Source of the DNA: Lachnospiraceae bacterium XPB1003
GTDB taxonomy: Bacteria; Bacillota; Clostridia; Lachnospirales; Lachnospiraceae
Assembly (NCBI GenBank): GCA_900102065.1
Contig: FMVK01000015.1
Coordinates: 1-64,000, forward strand
Direction of reading: 5' to 3'
Length of the DNA stretch: 64,000 bases
Shown: piece after piece, positions 54,306 to 63,087 of the stretch
Position numbering within the stretch: position 1 is the stretch's first letter
Layout: the number at the start of each line of letters is the position of its first letter
Position numbers and translations under genes: made by a program
Notes under the pieces: generated by a model
Told to the model about the DNA's origin: nothing
What the model saw: the letters and a program-made list of their open reading frames with translations, nothing else
Database searches by the model: none

Positions 54306-57300
54306 ATGTCAGATGAATCCAAAAAAAGATCAGAGTTTCTGCGCGTAGCGCTCATGTTGGGCCAGCCGGAAGAGTATTGTCAGGATCTCTTCATCCAGGG
54401 TTTTTCTCAGACCATGCTGGAGAAGGGTTTGGATGTCTGCGTGTTTGCCATGTACCAGAAATACCAGAGCACTCCCGCTACAGAGATCGGTGATTCCCAG
54501 ATATTCTCTCTTATCAATTATAAAGATTTCGACTGCCTCTGTATCATGGGTGATTCCATCCAGACTCCCGGAAAATACGATAAAATAGTCGAAGAAGTCA
54601 AAGCGAATTTTACCGGTCCCGTCCTGGTAGTGGAAAAGGATACCCCCGGCTTCATCAACGTTCTTCAGGATAATTACAATCCTCCCAAGAAGATCATCAA
54701 TCATCTCATAGAAAAACACGGATATAAAGATATAGCTTTTCTTACAGGAAAGTCATGGCATCCTCATTCAAAATTGAGGCTCAAAGCCTTTATGGATGCT
54801 ATGGCCGACCACGGTCTTGAGGTTGGTCCCGACCGTGTATTCTATGGAGATTTCTGGTATACGAGCGGTGAGAAAACAGCAGAGAAGCTCATCCGTGAAT
54901 CCAAACTCCCCGAAGCTATTGCCTGTGCAAATGACTGCATGGCACTGGGCTTTGCGAAGACTATCATAGAAAACGGGCTGCGTATCCCCGAGGATATCGC
55001 TGTGATCGGTTATGACTGCAGTGACGAAGGAATGCATGCACCTATTCCCATCACCTCATGTCCTCTTCCCATCAAAGAACTGGGCATATACTGTGCGGAG
55101 AAACTTTATAATGCGCTCCATGGCATTGAGACCAAAGAGTTTACCGCCAATCCCGACCTCTTCATCGGACGAAGCTGCGGATGTGACGGTGACAGCTGCA
55201 AACCTACTTATAACACCCGAGACACCTGGAGCACTGTGATCTCCGGCGGAAGTATTTACTCTGTTTTCAACAGAATGAATGAAGATCTCATCGACCAGAC
55301 CAATTTCCGCAATTTTCTCTCAACAATATATTCATATGTTTATCAGCTTGAGAACTTTGATTTCTTCCACCTGATGCTAAATGACGGATGGCTTTCCGAA
55401 CGCGTGGGATATTCATCAAGATTTCTTAATGCCGTATCCGTTCATAAGGATGAAGGCTCTATCAGTACCGACAATTACTGCGACAGGGCAGATTATCTTA
55501 AATCAATGGGCTTCAGAACCGATCCCTCTCTCCCTGCCTCGCTTTCTTATTTTCTGCCTGTCTATCATAATAATAAGACTCTCGGATTCACCGTGCTCGG
55601 TTTCACGGACCGGGTTATGGGCCTTACACAGACAGCCAGGATATGGTTAAATAGAGTCAGCAACGGGCTTGAAGTATTCAGGAAAACCAATGAGCTTCAG
55701 AACACAAAGAGGATCATGGATGCAGGCATTTTATCCGACCCTCTCACCGGCCTTCCCAATTACAACTCATTCTTAAGCGAAAAAGATACTCTGCTTGATA
55801 AAGTTATTGAAAACAACGGCAACTTCAGCGCCTGCGCTTTTGATATAAAAGGGCTCACCAAAGTCAATTCCGAACACGGAAGAAACTCCGGGGATTCTCT
55901 GATCGTCGGCGTGGCAGCCATGCTCGAATCCATATTCAGAGTGCCTGTCGGGCAGTTATTCTATACCGGAAGCGGAGAGTTTGCCGCTATAGCCTTTACC
56001 GATGAGAAAGGCATGGAAGCTCTTTTGAAGAACGTTGATGAAGCCCTCAAAGCTTTCAATGCAGACCCTTCAGCTTTCATGGTCACTGAGCTTTACACCG
56101 GCACCGCATCCGGCACTCCGAAGGACGGTACCGAGTTAGAGAGAATAGTTAATGCCGCCCTCAGCACCAAGAACGGAAGCAAATTCTCAACTCGCCTGTC
56201 TGCAGTGAACTCAGGATCTCTTACTCCCGAGGAGATACAACAGGCTAAAATTGTCGAGGACGTCCTTAACAAGAATAAATTCAATTATCACTTCCAGCCC
56301 ATAATAAAAGCTTCCGATGGTGAAATATTCGCCTACGAAGCCCTTATGCGCCCCGATACCGATCCGTATATCATACCGCCCGTGATCATTAAATATGCCG
56401 ATTATCTGGGCAGGATCTATGATGTTGAAAAAGCTACATTTTTAAATGTTCTTAAACGTATTTCCAACGAAGACGATCCTATCAGAAAAGGTCGAAAAGT
56501 ATTTATCAATTCCATTCCCGGAGTGCGCTTAAAAGGACGCGATATCATCGAAATAGAAAAGCGGATGCTTGAATATGCAGGAAGCATAGTAGTGGAACTT
56601 ACGGAACAGACAGAGATCTCGGATGAAGAGCTGAGCGAAGTCAAGGAATCCCTGCTCAGACTCGGTGCAGCCACAGCTGTAGATGACTACGGAACCGGAT
56701 ATTCCAATATCGTTAATCTGCTTAGATATATGCCGGATTATGTTAAGATCGACAGATCTCTTATTTCAGACATCCAGAACAGCCCTCAGAAGCAGCATTT
56801 TGTCAGGGATATCATCGGATTCTCCCATGACAACGGTATAATGGCACTTGCTGAAGGTGTTGAGACACATGACGAATTAAAGGCCGTGATAAGGCTCGGT
56901 GTGGATCTGATACAGGGATTCTATACTGCCAAGCCTCAGGCTCTGCTGCTGGAGGATACGGCTTCAGGTATCAAGAAAGAAATACTGGATATCAGAGATC
57001 AGATAGAAAGCGGAGACGACTCCTCCGTATATATTGCCGGACGCGAAGGCCGCGTCATAATCTCAAAGCTCGTGGACGACGGCGTACACAGGATACTTGT
57101 AAATCAAAAGAAAATGACTTTCGTTGACTTCACTTTAGTGGGAACACCCGGATTAGAGACAGATCTCACATTGGAGATATCCAACGGATATAAGGGTTGT
57201 ATCACTCTGGAAAACTGTTCCTTCGGCTTTGGTAACCCCCTCGGTACACCGATAACCGTAGGTCCCGACTGTGTCGTTACATTCCAGTTAAACGGCACCA

Positions 57301-57488
57301 ATAAGATCAACGGCAGACTTTTGGCAGATGATAATGCCCAAATCGGAATAGACGGTGACGGAGAATTTTACATCGTAACGGAGGATGAGCTTTCCTCCGC
57401 CCGTGATGCATGCGTCAGATCAAAGACCGCGAAACTTCGCTTTAATTATTCGGGAAAAGTCTTCTTCGTTAAGGCAGCTTCACTTTGA
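54306..57488 (+). CDS. LacI-type sensor / degenerate GGDEF / EAL cyclic-di-GMP phosphodiesterase
   Basis: 1060 aa, apparently cytoplasmic. Residues ~11-295 form a LacI-type sugar-binding domain lacking the DNA-binding head and ending in a CGC-D-G-D-S-C cluster. After a helical/GAF-like part (~305-470) comes a GGDEF domain with GSGEF (555-559), hence probably inactive. The EAL domain (~645-895) keeps EAL 678-680, N735, E764, D793-D794, K814, E853 and Q870, so it should cleave cyclic di-GMP. The last ~150 residues are a beta-rich domain like a solenoid. GGGAGG before the ATG. Sits inside the polysaccharide region. Confidence 0.87.
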   Translation: MSDESKKRSEFLRVALMLGQPEEYCQDLFIQGFSQTMLEKGLDVCVFAMYQKYQSTPATEIGDSQIFSLINYKDFDCLCIMGDSIQTPGKYDKIVEEVKANFTGPVLVVEKDTPGFINVLQDNYNPPKKIINHLIEKHGYKDIAFLTGKSWHPHSKLRLKAFMDAMADHGLEVGPDRVFYGDFWYTSGEKTAEKLIRESKLPEAIACANDCMALGFAKTIIENGLRIPEDIAVIGYDCSDEGMHAPIPITSCPLPIKELGIYCAEKLYNALHGIETKEFTANPDLFIGRSCGCDGDSCKPTYNTRDTWSTVISGGSIYSVFNRMNEDLIDQTNFRNFLSTIYSYVYQLENFDFFHLMLNDGWLSERVGYSSRFLNAVSVHKDEGSISTDNYCDRADYLKSMGFRTDPSLPASLSYFLPVYHNNKTLGFTVLGFTDRVMGLTQTARIWLNRVSNGLEVFRKTNELQNTKRIMDAGILSDPLTGLPNYNSFLSEKDTLLDKVIENNGNFSACAFDIKGLTKVNSEHGRNSGDSLIVGVAAMLESIFRVPVGQLFYTGSGEFAAIAFTDEKGMEALLKNVDEALKAFNADPSAFMVTELYTGTASGTPKDGTELERIVNAALSTKNGSKFSTRLSAVNSGSLTPEEIQQAKIVEDVLNKNKFNYHFQPIIKASDGEIFAYEALMRPDTDPYIIPPVIIKYADYLGRIYDVEKATFLNVLKRISNEDDPIRKGRKVFINSIPGVRLKGRDIIEIEKRMLEYAGSIVVELTEQTEISDEELSEVKESLLRLGAATAVDDYGTGYSNIVNLLRYMPDYVKIDRSLISDIQNSPQKQHFVRDIIGFSHDNGIMALAEGVETHDELKAVIRLGVDLIQGFYTAKPQALLLEDTASGIKKEILDIRDQIESGDDSSVYIAGREGRVIISKLVDDGVHRILVNQKKMTFVDFTLVGTPGLETDLTLEISNGYKGCITLENCSFGFGNPLGTPITVGPDCVVTFQLNGTNKINGRLLADDNAQIGIDGDGEFYIVTEDELSSARDACVRSKTAKLRFNYSGKVFFVKAASL

Positions 57489-58904
57489 TCCTCTTTTGAA
57501 GAATACCGCTCCGAATGTCTGGAGAAGTATCTTTACATCAAGCGCAAGGGACCATTTATCTATATATTCAAGATCAAGCTTAACCACTTCATCAAAATCC
57601 GTGATATCGCTTCTTCCGTTAACCTGCCACATACCTGTAAGGCCGGGTGTGATAGATAAGCGTCTCTTGTAATGAGCATCATACTGCTCATATTCCTCAA
57701 CTGTAGGCGGTCTGGTGCCTACAAGCGACATATCTCCCTTAAGGATATTAAAGAACTGTGGAAGCTCGTCAAGACTGGTACGTCTCAGGAACTTTCCCAC
57801 CCTGGTAACTCTGGGATCATCCGACATCTTGAACATAAGCCCCTTCACTTCATTGCGGTCTTTGAGTTCATCCAGCTTTTCCTCGGCGTCTGTGTACATG
57901 GAGCGGAACTTATAGATCATGAACCGCCTTCCGTTCCTTCCGATACGTTCCTGCCTGAAGATAACAGGCCCCTTTGATTCAAGGCGTATTGCAACAGCTA
58001 TAAAAGGGAACAGGATAACAGTAAAAATAATGCCTATTATGCTTCCCAGGATATCAAATATCCTCTTGATGATAAGCCTTCTGTAATCAAGGTTCTGAAG
58101 CGAAAATGAAAGAACCGAGTATCCTGCAATGGTTCCGGCTTCCTTGCCTTCCAGATTGATCTCATCAAGGCCTATATCGTAATTGCACACGACACCCATG
58201 GACTCAAAGATGTAAATGATATCACGTATCTTTTCAATGGAAACTTCCTTGGGAAGAGAGATAAACACACTGTCAACTATATTCCTGGTACCCGCTTCCA
58301 TCAGATCGTCGGCACCGCCGACAACAGGTATCCCCTCTATCTCCTCGCCGGTCATATCCTTATCCATTATGACAGCGCTTCCTATATCGCAGTTCCACTC
58401 ACCCGCTCCTTTTATCCTGCGGATGATACCCGCCGCACGGTCGGATGTGGTCACAAGCATCATCTTGTCCGAGTTGGTGCCCTTGCGATAAACCTTGAGC
58501 ATATATTCTTTGAAAAGAATATGAAAAAGAAAAGTCAGGGTTATAGCCGATGATATATAGATAGCAAGTACCGTTCTGGAAAGCGGCTGATCCTTTTGGA
58601 TCATAAACATAACAAAAGCCGCAAAAGAACCGGTAAGCCCCAATGACTTGATGACAGCAAGGATCTCTTTAAAATATCCTCTGATAAAGAAATCACGATT
58701 CCAGTCGGTAAGCGTGGAATACAGCAAAAGAAGCGCAGCCTCTATTATTCCGAACTGTATATATATATCTAAATTGCCTTCAGCCCCCAGCCCCCCGAAT
58801 CGTGTAAATACGGCAATGAGCACAGCCGCCATAACAGCTATCAGCTCAATAAGGATAAGGCCGTAAGTTTTTATAACATTTGTTTTTTTATAAATCCTGT
58901 TCAT
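57480..58904 (-). CDS. Polyprenyl-phosphate sugar-1-phosphate transferase
   Basis: About 474 aa. Four N-terminal helices (~12-120), a CoA-binding-like Rossmann middle (~135-260), a fifth helix (~278-305) and the catalytic domain: KRIFDILGS, GPVIFRQERIGRNGRRFMIYKFRSM, DELPQFFNILKGDMSLVGTRPP and TPGLTGMWQVNGRSD. This is the WcaJ/CpsE family, starting assembly of an exopolysaccharide repeat on undecaprenyl phosphate. Its ATG overlaps the ManA stop (TAATG), so it is the last gene of the mannose-sugar operon. It converges on the LacI-EAL gene with a 9-nt overlap. Confidence 0.93.
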   Translation of the reverse strand: MNRIYKKTNVIKTYGLILIELIAVMAAVLIAVFTRFGGLGAEGNLDIYIQFGIIEAALLLLYSTLTDWNRDFFIRGYFKEILAVIKSLGLTGSFAAFVMFMIQKDQPLSRTVLAIYISSAITLTFLFHILFKEYMLKVYRKGTNSDKMMLVTTSDRAAGIIRRIKGAGEWNCDIGSAVIMDKDMTGEEIEGIPVVGGADDLMEAGTRNIVDSVFISLPKEVSIEKIRDIIYIFESMGVVCNYDIGLDEINLEGKEAGTIAGYSVLSFSLQNLDYRRLIIKRIFDILGSIIGIIFTVILFPFIAVAIRLESKGPVIFRQERIGRNGRRFMIYKFRSMYTDAEEKLDELKDRNEVKGLMFKMSDDPRVTRVGKFLRRTSLDELPQFFNILKGDMSLVGTRPPTVEEYEQYDAHYKRRLSITPGLTGMWQVNGRSDITDFDEVVKLDLEYIDKWSLALDVKILLQTFGAVFFKRGSK

Positions 58905-59908
58905 TAACACCCGACCTTCAGCATCGCGGCTTTACCGTGAAGCGTGATCAACTCCGAATTCGAAGGAATGAAAATACAATCCCCTCTGAAAAATGCAAAG
59001 CTTGTATGCTCTGTACTGATCATGCCGCAGCCTTCCGTAACAAGGAGCACTTCAAAAGTAGTGGATCCTGTCCTGATCTGCGCCATTTCTTTGATGCGCT
59101 CGGTATTGAGCATCATTCTCTCAACCGTAAAATATCTGCATCTTCCTAATAACTCTGTTGCAATGCCCCTGTGAAAACATAATGTTCGCATAGGCTGACG
59201 CGGCTCCGGACATGCCTTCATATTGAGAACATCAAAAGCCTTATCAATATGCAGCTGTCTCATTTTTCCGTCTTTATCCTGACGGTTATAGTCATAAAGA
59301 CGATACGTGAGATTGCTGCTTTCCTGTATCTCTGCCACAAGAGCACCTGCTCCTATTGCATGGACTGTCCCCGGTTTCACGAGAAATACATCATCTTTTT
59401 TAACCGGCACAAACTGAAGATATTTTTCAAGATTGCCATGTGCAAGAGCCTTTCTGATCTTATCTTCATTCAGATCGTATTTAAATCCGTAAACAAGCGA
59501 CGAATCCTTCTTACTGTCCAGGACATACCACATCTCCGTCTTACCACGCTGTCCCGCTTCATGCTCAGCGGCATATTCATCATCGGGATGCACCTGAACC
59601 GAGAGATCGCTCTTGGCATCAATAAACTTGATCATTATGGGCAGATCTCCGTCACCTGCGGAAAACTGCGCCGCATGCGACCCCATAAACTCAGGATGTT
59701 CTTTTAATACATCCTTTAATGTCGCACCGCAAAATTCACCGTTTGCAACGATGCTGGGTCCGTCCGCATGAGTAGAACACTCCCAGGTCTCTGCAAGCGG
59801 ATCGATATCTATATCCTTACAGAAATCGTCCTTTAGCCTCCTGCCGCCCCAGATATAATCCTTACCTACGGGCTTCAAAAGGAAAGGCAGTTTTCCGACT
59901 GCAGGCAT
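58904..59908 (-). CDS. manA: Mannose-6-phosphate isomerase, class I
   Basis: 334 aa, converting fructose-6-P and mannose-6-P. Zinc-binding cupin motifs: FIDAKSDLSVQVHPDD (Gln, His), TEMWYVLD (Glu) and VKPGTVHAIGAGALVAEIQESSNLTYRLYDY (His, Arg). Length is typical of the short Firmicute type. Begins three nt after manC ends, with GGAGG before the ATG, and shares a stop/start overlap with the sugar transferase gene. Supplies mannose-6-P for GDP-mannose. Confidence 0.94.
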   Translation of the reverse strand: MPAVGKLPFLLKPVGKDYIWGGRRLKDDFCKDIDIDPLAETWECSTHADGPSIVANGEFCGATLKDVLKEHPEFMGSHAAQFSAGDGDLPIMIKFIDAKSDLSVQVHPDDEYAAEHEAGQRGKTEMWYVLDSKKDSSLVYGFKYDLNEDKIRKALAHGNLEKYLQFVPVKKDDVFLVKPGTVHAIGAGALVAEIQESSNLTYRLYDYNRQDKDGKMRQLHIDKAFDVLNMKACPEPRQPMRTLCFHRGIATELLGRCRYFTVERMMLNTERIKEMAQIRTGSTTFEVLLVTEGCGMISTEHTSFAFFRGDCIFIPSNSELITLHGKAAMLKVGC

Positions 59909-59911
59909 AGC

Positions 59912-61231
59912 CTACACCTCCAGTTCAAACTTCTGCTTATCGTGTACGGAAATCTCCTTACCTATCTGAACTTCGATGAGTTCCAGCTTGGTATCTCCGG
60001 CAATTATCGTATGTCTGCATCCGGAAGCCATCGTAACCACATCACCGGGCTTAACTTTCTGTTCCATACCGTCTATCAGAACAGTTCCGTTACCGCTTAT
60101 CACATTCCATATCTCATCCCTGTGCTGATGACTGTGATAATTCATACGGTGTCCGGGAAGAAGAGTCACATGTACTGTCATGGAGGAATCATTAACATCT
60201 ATAACCTTAAAGTTTCCCCATGATTTCTCGGCAAACATTATCTGCTGATCTATCTTGTCAACGATAGGCTTGATATAAGAGCTCTGCTCCTTATCCGATA
60301 CCAGCACGCCTTCCTGGCTGGCAACAACAACAGCATTCTTTATCCCCATGACAACGACGGGCACATCAAGTTCATTTACGACATGAACATCTTCACACTT
60401 GTCATTCATCACGACATTGCCTATAGCAGCTTCGGACATTGCGCTTGTAAGAGTATTCCAGGTGCCGAGATCCTTCCATGTACCGTTGAATCTCATCACT
60501 TCTATCTTGGATTCCTTCTCAACCACCGCATAATCGAAACTGATCTTGGTAAGTGTCTCGTACTTGTTGAAGAGATCAGCATAATCGGTAAAATCGATAA
60601 GTTCATGAGCACGCTTTAATACATATCCGATCTTATATGCGAATACACCGCCGTTCCAAAGAGCTCCCTGAGAGATATAATCCTCGGCAGTCTTAACATC
60701 CGGTTTTTCCTTGAAAGCCTCAACAACAGATATCTCTGACTTATCCTTAGGGATCATATAACCATACTTTTCCGAAGGATAAGTAGGCTCAACTCCCATA
60801 AGCACCAGATTGGCACTGCCTTCCGCTGCTCTGTTGCCAAGCTTCTCGAGAGCCTCAAAATAATCATCATCAACATAAGGATCGACGGGGCATACAACCA
60901 CCGCCTCGTCTTCAGCCACGCCCTGAACATCATGTAGATAAGCTGTTGCAAGTGCGATAGCGGGAAAAGTATCACGTCTGCAGGGTTCAACAGAGATCCC
61001 CACTTCTTCGCCAACCTGATGATGGATGGCTGATACCTGTGTCTTACTTGTAGCTATAGTCACATTGGCATCTGCATCCACTCTCTTTATACCGCGGAAC
61101 ATGCGCTGTACCATTGACTCATAGCTTCCGTCTTCATTCTTAAAGATCTTTATAAACTGCTTTGATCTTACATCATTTGAAAGAGGCCAAAGACGTTTTC
61201 CGCTACCACCTGACAGTAAGATTATATTCAT
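59912..61231 (-). CDS. manC: Mannose-1-phosphate guanylyltransferase
   Basis: 439 aa making GDP-mannose from mannose-1-P and GTP. Nucleotidyltransferase front: LLSGGSGKRLWPLSND (signature GGSGKRLWP), VVVCPVDPYVDDD, and WNGGVFAYK. The C-terminal cupin (~330-425: HVTLLPGHRMNYHSHQHRDEIWNVISGNGTVLIDG) is the GMP-PMI-type domain but lacks a full isomerase, which manA supplies. GGAGG before the ATG. No phosphomannomutase is in the window. Confidence 0.94.
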   Translation of the reverse strand: MNIILLSGGSGKRLWPLSNDVRSKQFIKIFKNEDGSYESMVQRMFRGIKRVDADANVTIATSKTQVSAIHHQVGEEVGISVEPCRRDTFPAIALATAYLHDVQGVAEDEAVVVCPVDPYVDDDYFEALEKLGNRAAEGSANLVLMGVEPTYPSEKYGYMIPKDKSEISVVEAFKEKPDVKTAEDYISQGALWNGGVFAYKIGYVLKRAHELIDFTDYADLFNKYETLTKISFDYAVVEKESKIEVMRFNGTWKDLGTWNTLTSAMSEAAIGNVVMNDKCEDVHVVNELDVPVVVMGIKNAVVVASQEGVLVSDKEQSSYIKPIVDKIDQQIMFAEKSWGNFKVIDVNDSSMTVHVTLLPGHRMNYHSHQHRDEIWNVISGNGTVLIDGMEQKVKPGDVVTMASGCRHTIIAGDTKLELIEVQIGKEISVHDKQKFELEV

Positions 61232-61262
61232 TGATCATTATCCTCCGATCCCTTGTTTTCCT

Positions 61263-61294
61263 ATAAAATACTGCCGGAGCGCCAGCCCCGGCAG
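61263..61294 (-). terminator. Hairpin between the aminotransferase and manC genes
   Basis: CTGCCGG/CCGGCAG stem (61271-61294) followed on the minus strand by TATTTTAT. May be a leaky terminator that separates the aminotransferase gene from manC. Confidence 0.55.
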
Positions 61295-61356
61295 CACATT
61301 ATATTATATCAGAAACTCGCCTATCAGTATAGCTCATCCTTACTGCAGCATACCTT

Positions 61357-62553
61357 TCAGCGGGCATAATACTCGGCTATTTTCTTAACCGCGTGTATCG
61401 AATCCTCAATGTCACGATCACTCATAAGAGGATAAAGAGGAATACTCATGATCCCTTCGTAGACCTTCTCTGCCACAGGACACAGTCCCTTTTCATATCC
61501 GAGATGTCTGTAATAAGGGAACCAGTAAACGGGAACATAATGGATCTGACACTGGACATTTTCCGCACTCATGGCATCAAAGAATTCTCTTCGCGTGCAG
61601 CTCAGTTTCTCAAGATCCAGCCTGATGACATAGAGATGTCTGCAGGAATCCGATTCAGGTATCTCTTTCTGAATGATCACTCCCGGAAGATCCTTGAACG
61701 CTTCATCATATGCCTTAACGATCTCTTTACGTCTGGCTTTGAACTTCTCTATCTTATGAAGCTGACTGATAAGGAGTGCTGCCTGAAAATCAGTCATTCT
61801 GTAATTGTATCCGAGCGATATCATTTCATAGTACCAGGGACCCTCATGAGGTGCGTCTTCCATCACGCTCTCGTCATGAGTGATACCGTGGGTACGTGCA
61901 AGCATTAGCTTTCTGTACATCCCCACATCATTGGTAAGGATCGCTCCGCCTTCTCCGCCGGTCACAGTCTTAACAGGATGGAACGAGAAGCATGTCATAT
62001 CGGCAATGTTTCCCACATATCTGTCCTTATACTTCGTTCCGATGGAATGTGCGGCATCCTCAATAAAAACAAGACCGTATTCATCACAGATCGCTCTGAT
62101 CTCATCAGCCTTAACAGCCTGTCCGGTATAATCAACTGCCACGACAGCCTTGGTCTTGTCTGTGATATGACTTCTTATGCTCTCGGGATCGATATTGTAT
62201 GTCTCGGGATCGATATCCGCGAATACAGGACGGGCGCCACAGTAAAGCGCACAGTTTGCCGATGCCGCAAAAGTGATGGGCGTCGTGATGACTTCATCAC
62301 CCTCTCCGATACCGGCCGCAATACATGCACAATGAAGAGCGGATGTTCCGCTGTTAACAACAACACCGTATCCCGCTCCCGTATATTTGCAAAGCTCGGA
62401 TTCAAGCTCATCAACCTTTGGGCCGCATGTTATCAGATCTCCGCGGAGCACATCGCTCACAGCAGCGATGTCATCTTCATCAACCCACTGTCTTCCGTAA
62501 TATATCTTTGACGTCCTGACGGGATATCCGCCCTTGATCGCTAATTTTTCCAT
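61357..62553 (-). CDS. DegT/PseC-like sugar aminotransferase
   Basis: 398-aa PLP aminotransferase of the DegT/DnrJ/EryC1/StrS family, closest in feel to PseC (UDP-4-amino-4,6-dideoxy-AltNAc transaminase). Signatures: MEKLAIKGGYPVR start, VVNSGTSALHCACIAAGIGEGDEVITTPITFAASANC, FIEDAAHSIG, PLP lysine in CFSFHPVKTVTGGEGG (Lys195), and YNYRMTDFQAALLISQL. It would build an amino-deoxy sugar for a glycan or flagellin. A pseB or other partner is not in the window, so the exact sugar is uncertain. Confidence 0.85.
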   Translation of the reverse strand: MEKLAIKGGYPVRTSKIYYGRQWVDEDDIAAVSDVLRGDLITCGPKVDELESELCKYTGAGYGVVVNSGTSALHCACIAAGIGEGDEVITTPITFAASANCALYCGARPVFADIDPETYNIDPESIRSHITDKTKAVVAVDYTGQAVKADEIRAICDEYGLVFIEDAAHSIGTKYKDRYVGNIADMTCFSFHPVKTVTGGEGGAILTNDVGMYRKLMLARTHGITHDESVMEDAPHEGPWYYEMISLGYNYRMTDFQAALLISQLHKIEKFKARRKEIVKAYDEAFKDLPGVIIQKEIPESDSCRHLYVIRLDLEKLSCTRREFFDAMSAENVQCQIHYVPVYWFPYYRHLGYEKGLCPVAEKVYEGIMSIPLYPLMSDRDIEDSIHAVKKIAEYYAR

Positions 62554-62654
62554 GATACTTATTCCTTAATAAATTTTTTCTCTAAACTATATTATTGATC
62601 CTCCGCTAAAGCCTGTATCTGTCAGGCTTCGGCCCTTCTGTAAAAAGAACGATC

Positions 62655-62924
62655 CTATGTCCAATAAGGCTTCTGGTCCTTGTGGGTGTAACCATCCATC
62701 TTAACCCTGAAGTCTTCTATCATATCATGATAATAAGCCTTCTGTTTGTCATTCAGCTTTCCGTTCCCGCACAACTCTTTATATACCGCTTCCAGATTCT
62801 TAAAATCTTCCTGCGCGGCATCTTTATAATTATTTGAGCGGTTTAGATTCAGCTTAGTGATCGCATCCTCCAGTTGAGGATTCCTGCGGGGCGTCTTCCC
62901 CATGTTCTTAAAAAATCCAAACAT
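62655..62924 (-). CDS. Small soluble helical protein, unknown
   Basis: 89 aa, mostly helical, charged (MFGFFKNMGKTPRRNPQLEDAITKL..., QKAYYHDMIEDFRVKMDGYTHKDQKPYWT). GGAGG before the ATG is strong, which supports a real gene. No signal peptide or known motif. Lies 100 nt upstream of the aminotransferase gene in the same direction; a hairpin AAGCCTG/CAGGCTT lies between without a T-run. Confidence 0.65.
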   Translation of the reverse strand: MFGFFKNMGKTPRRNPQLEDAITKLNLNRSNNYKDAAQEDFKNLEAVYKELCGNGKLNDKQKAYYHDMIEDFRVKMDGYTHKDQKPYWT

Positions 62925-63029
62925 ACCGATCCTCCGGTCTTAGGATCTGAGCAAATCTCGCATTTGCTTTGTTGTCATCATTCAACGTGCTAATTATAGC
63001 ATAATCTCCCGCCCCAAGGGACACACCTA

Positions 63030-63060
63030 TAAAAACAGCGGCAGATCGCTCTGCCGCCGT
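63030..63060 (-). terminator. Terminator after the solute-binding protein gene
   Basis: ACAGCGGCAGA/TCTGCCGCCGT stem (63035-63060, loop TCGC) followed on the minus strand by TTTTTAT. 28 nt past the stop codon. Confidence 0.85.
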
Positions 63061-63087
63061 TTAATCTATATCCGGGGGACGGATAGA

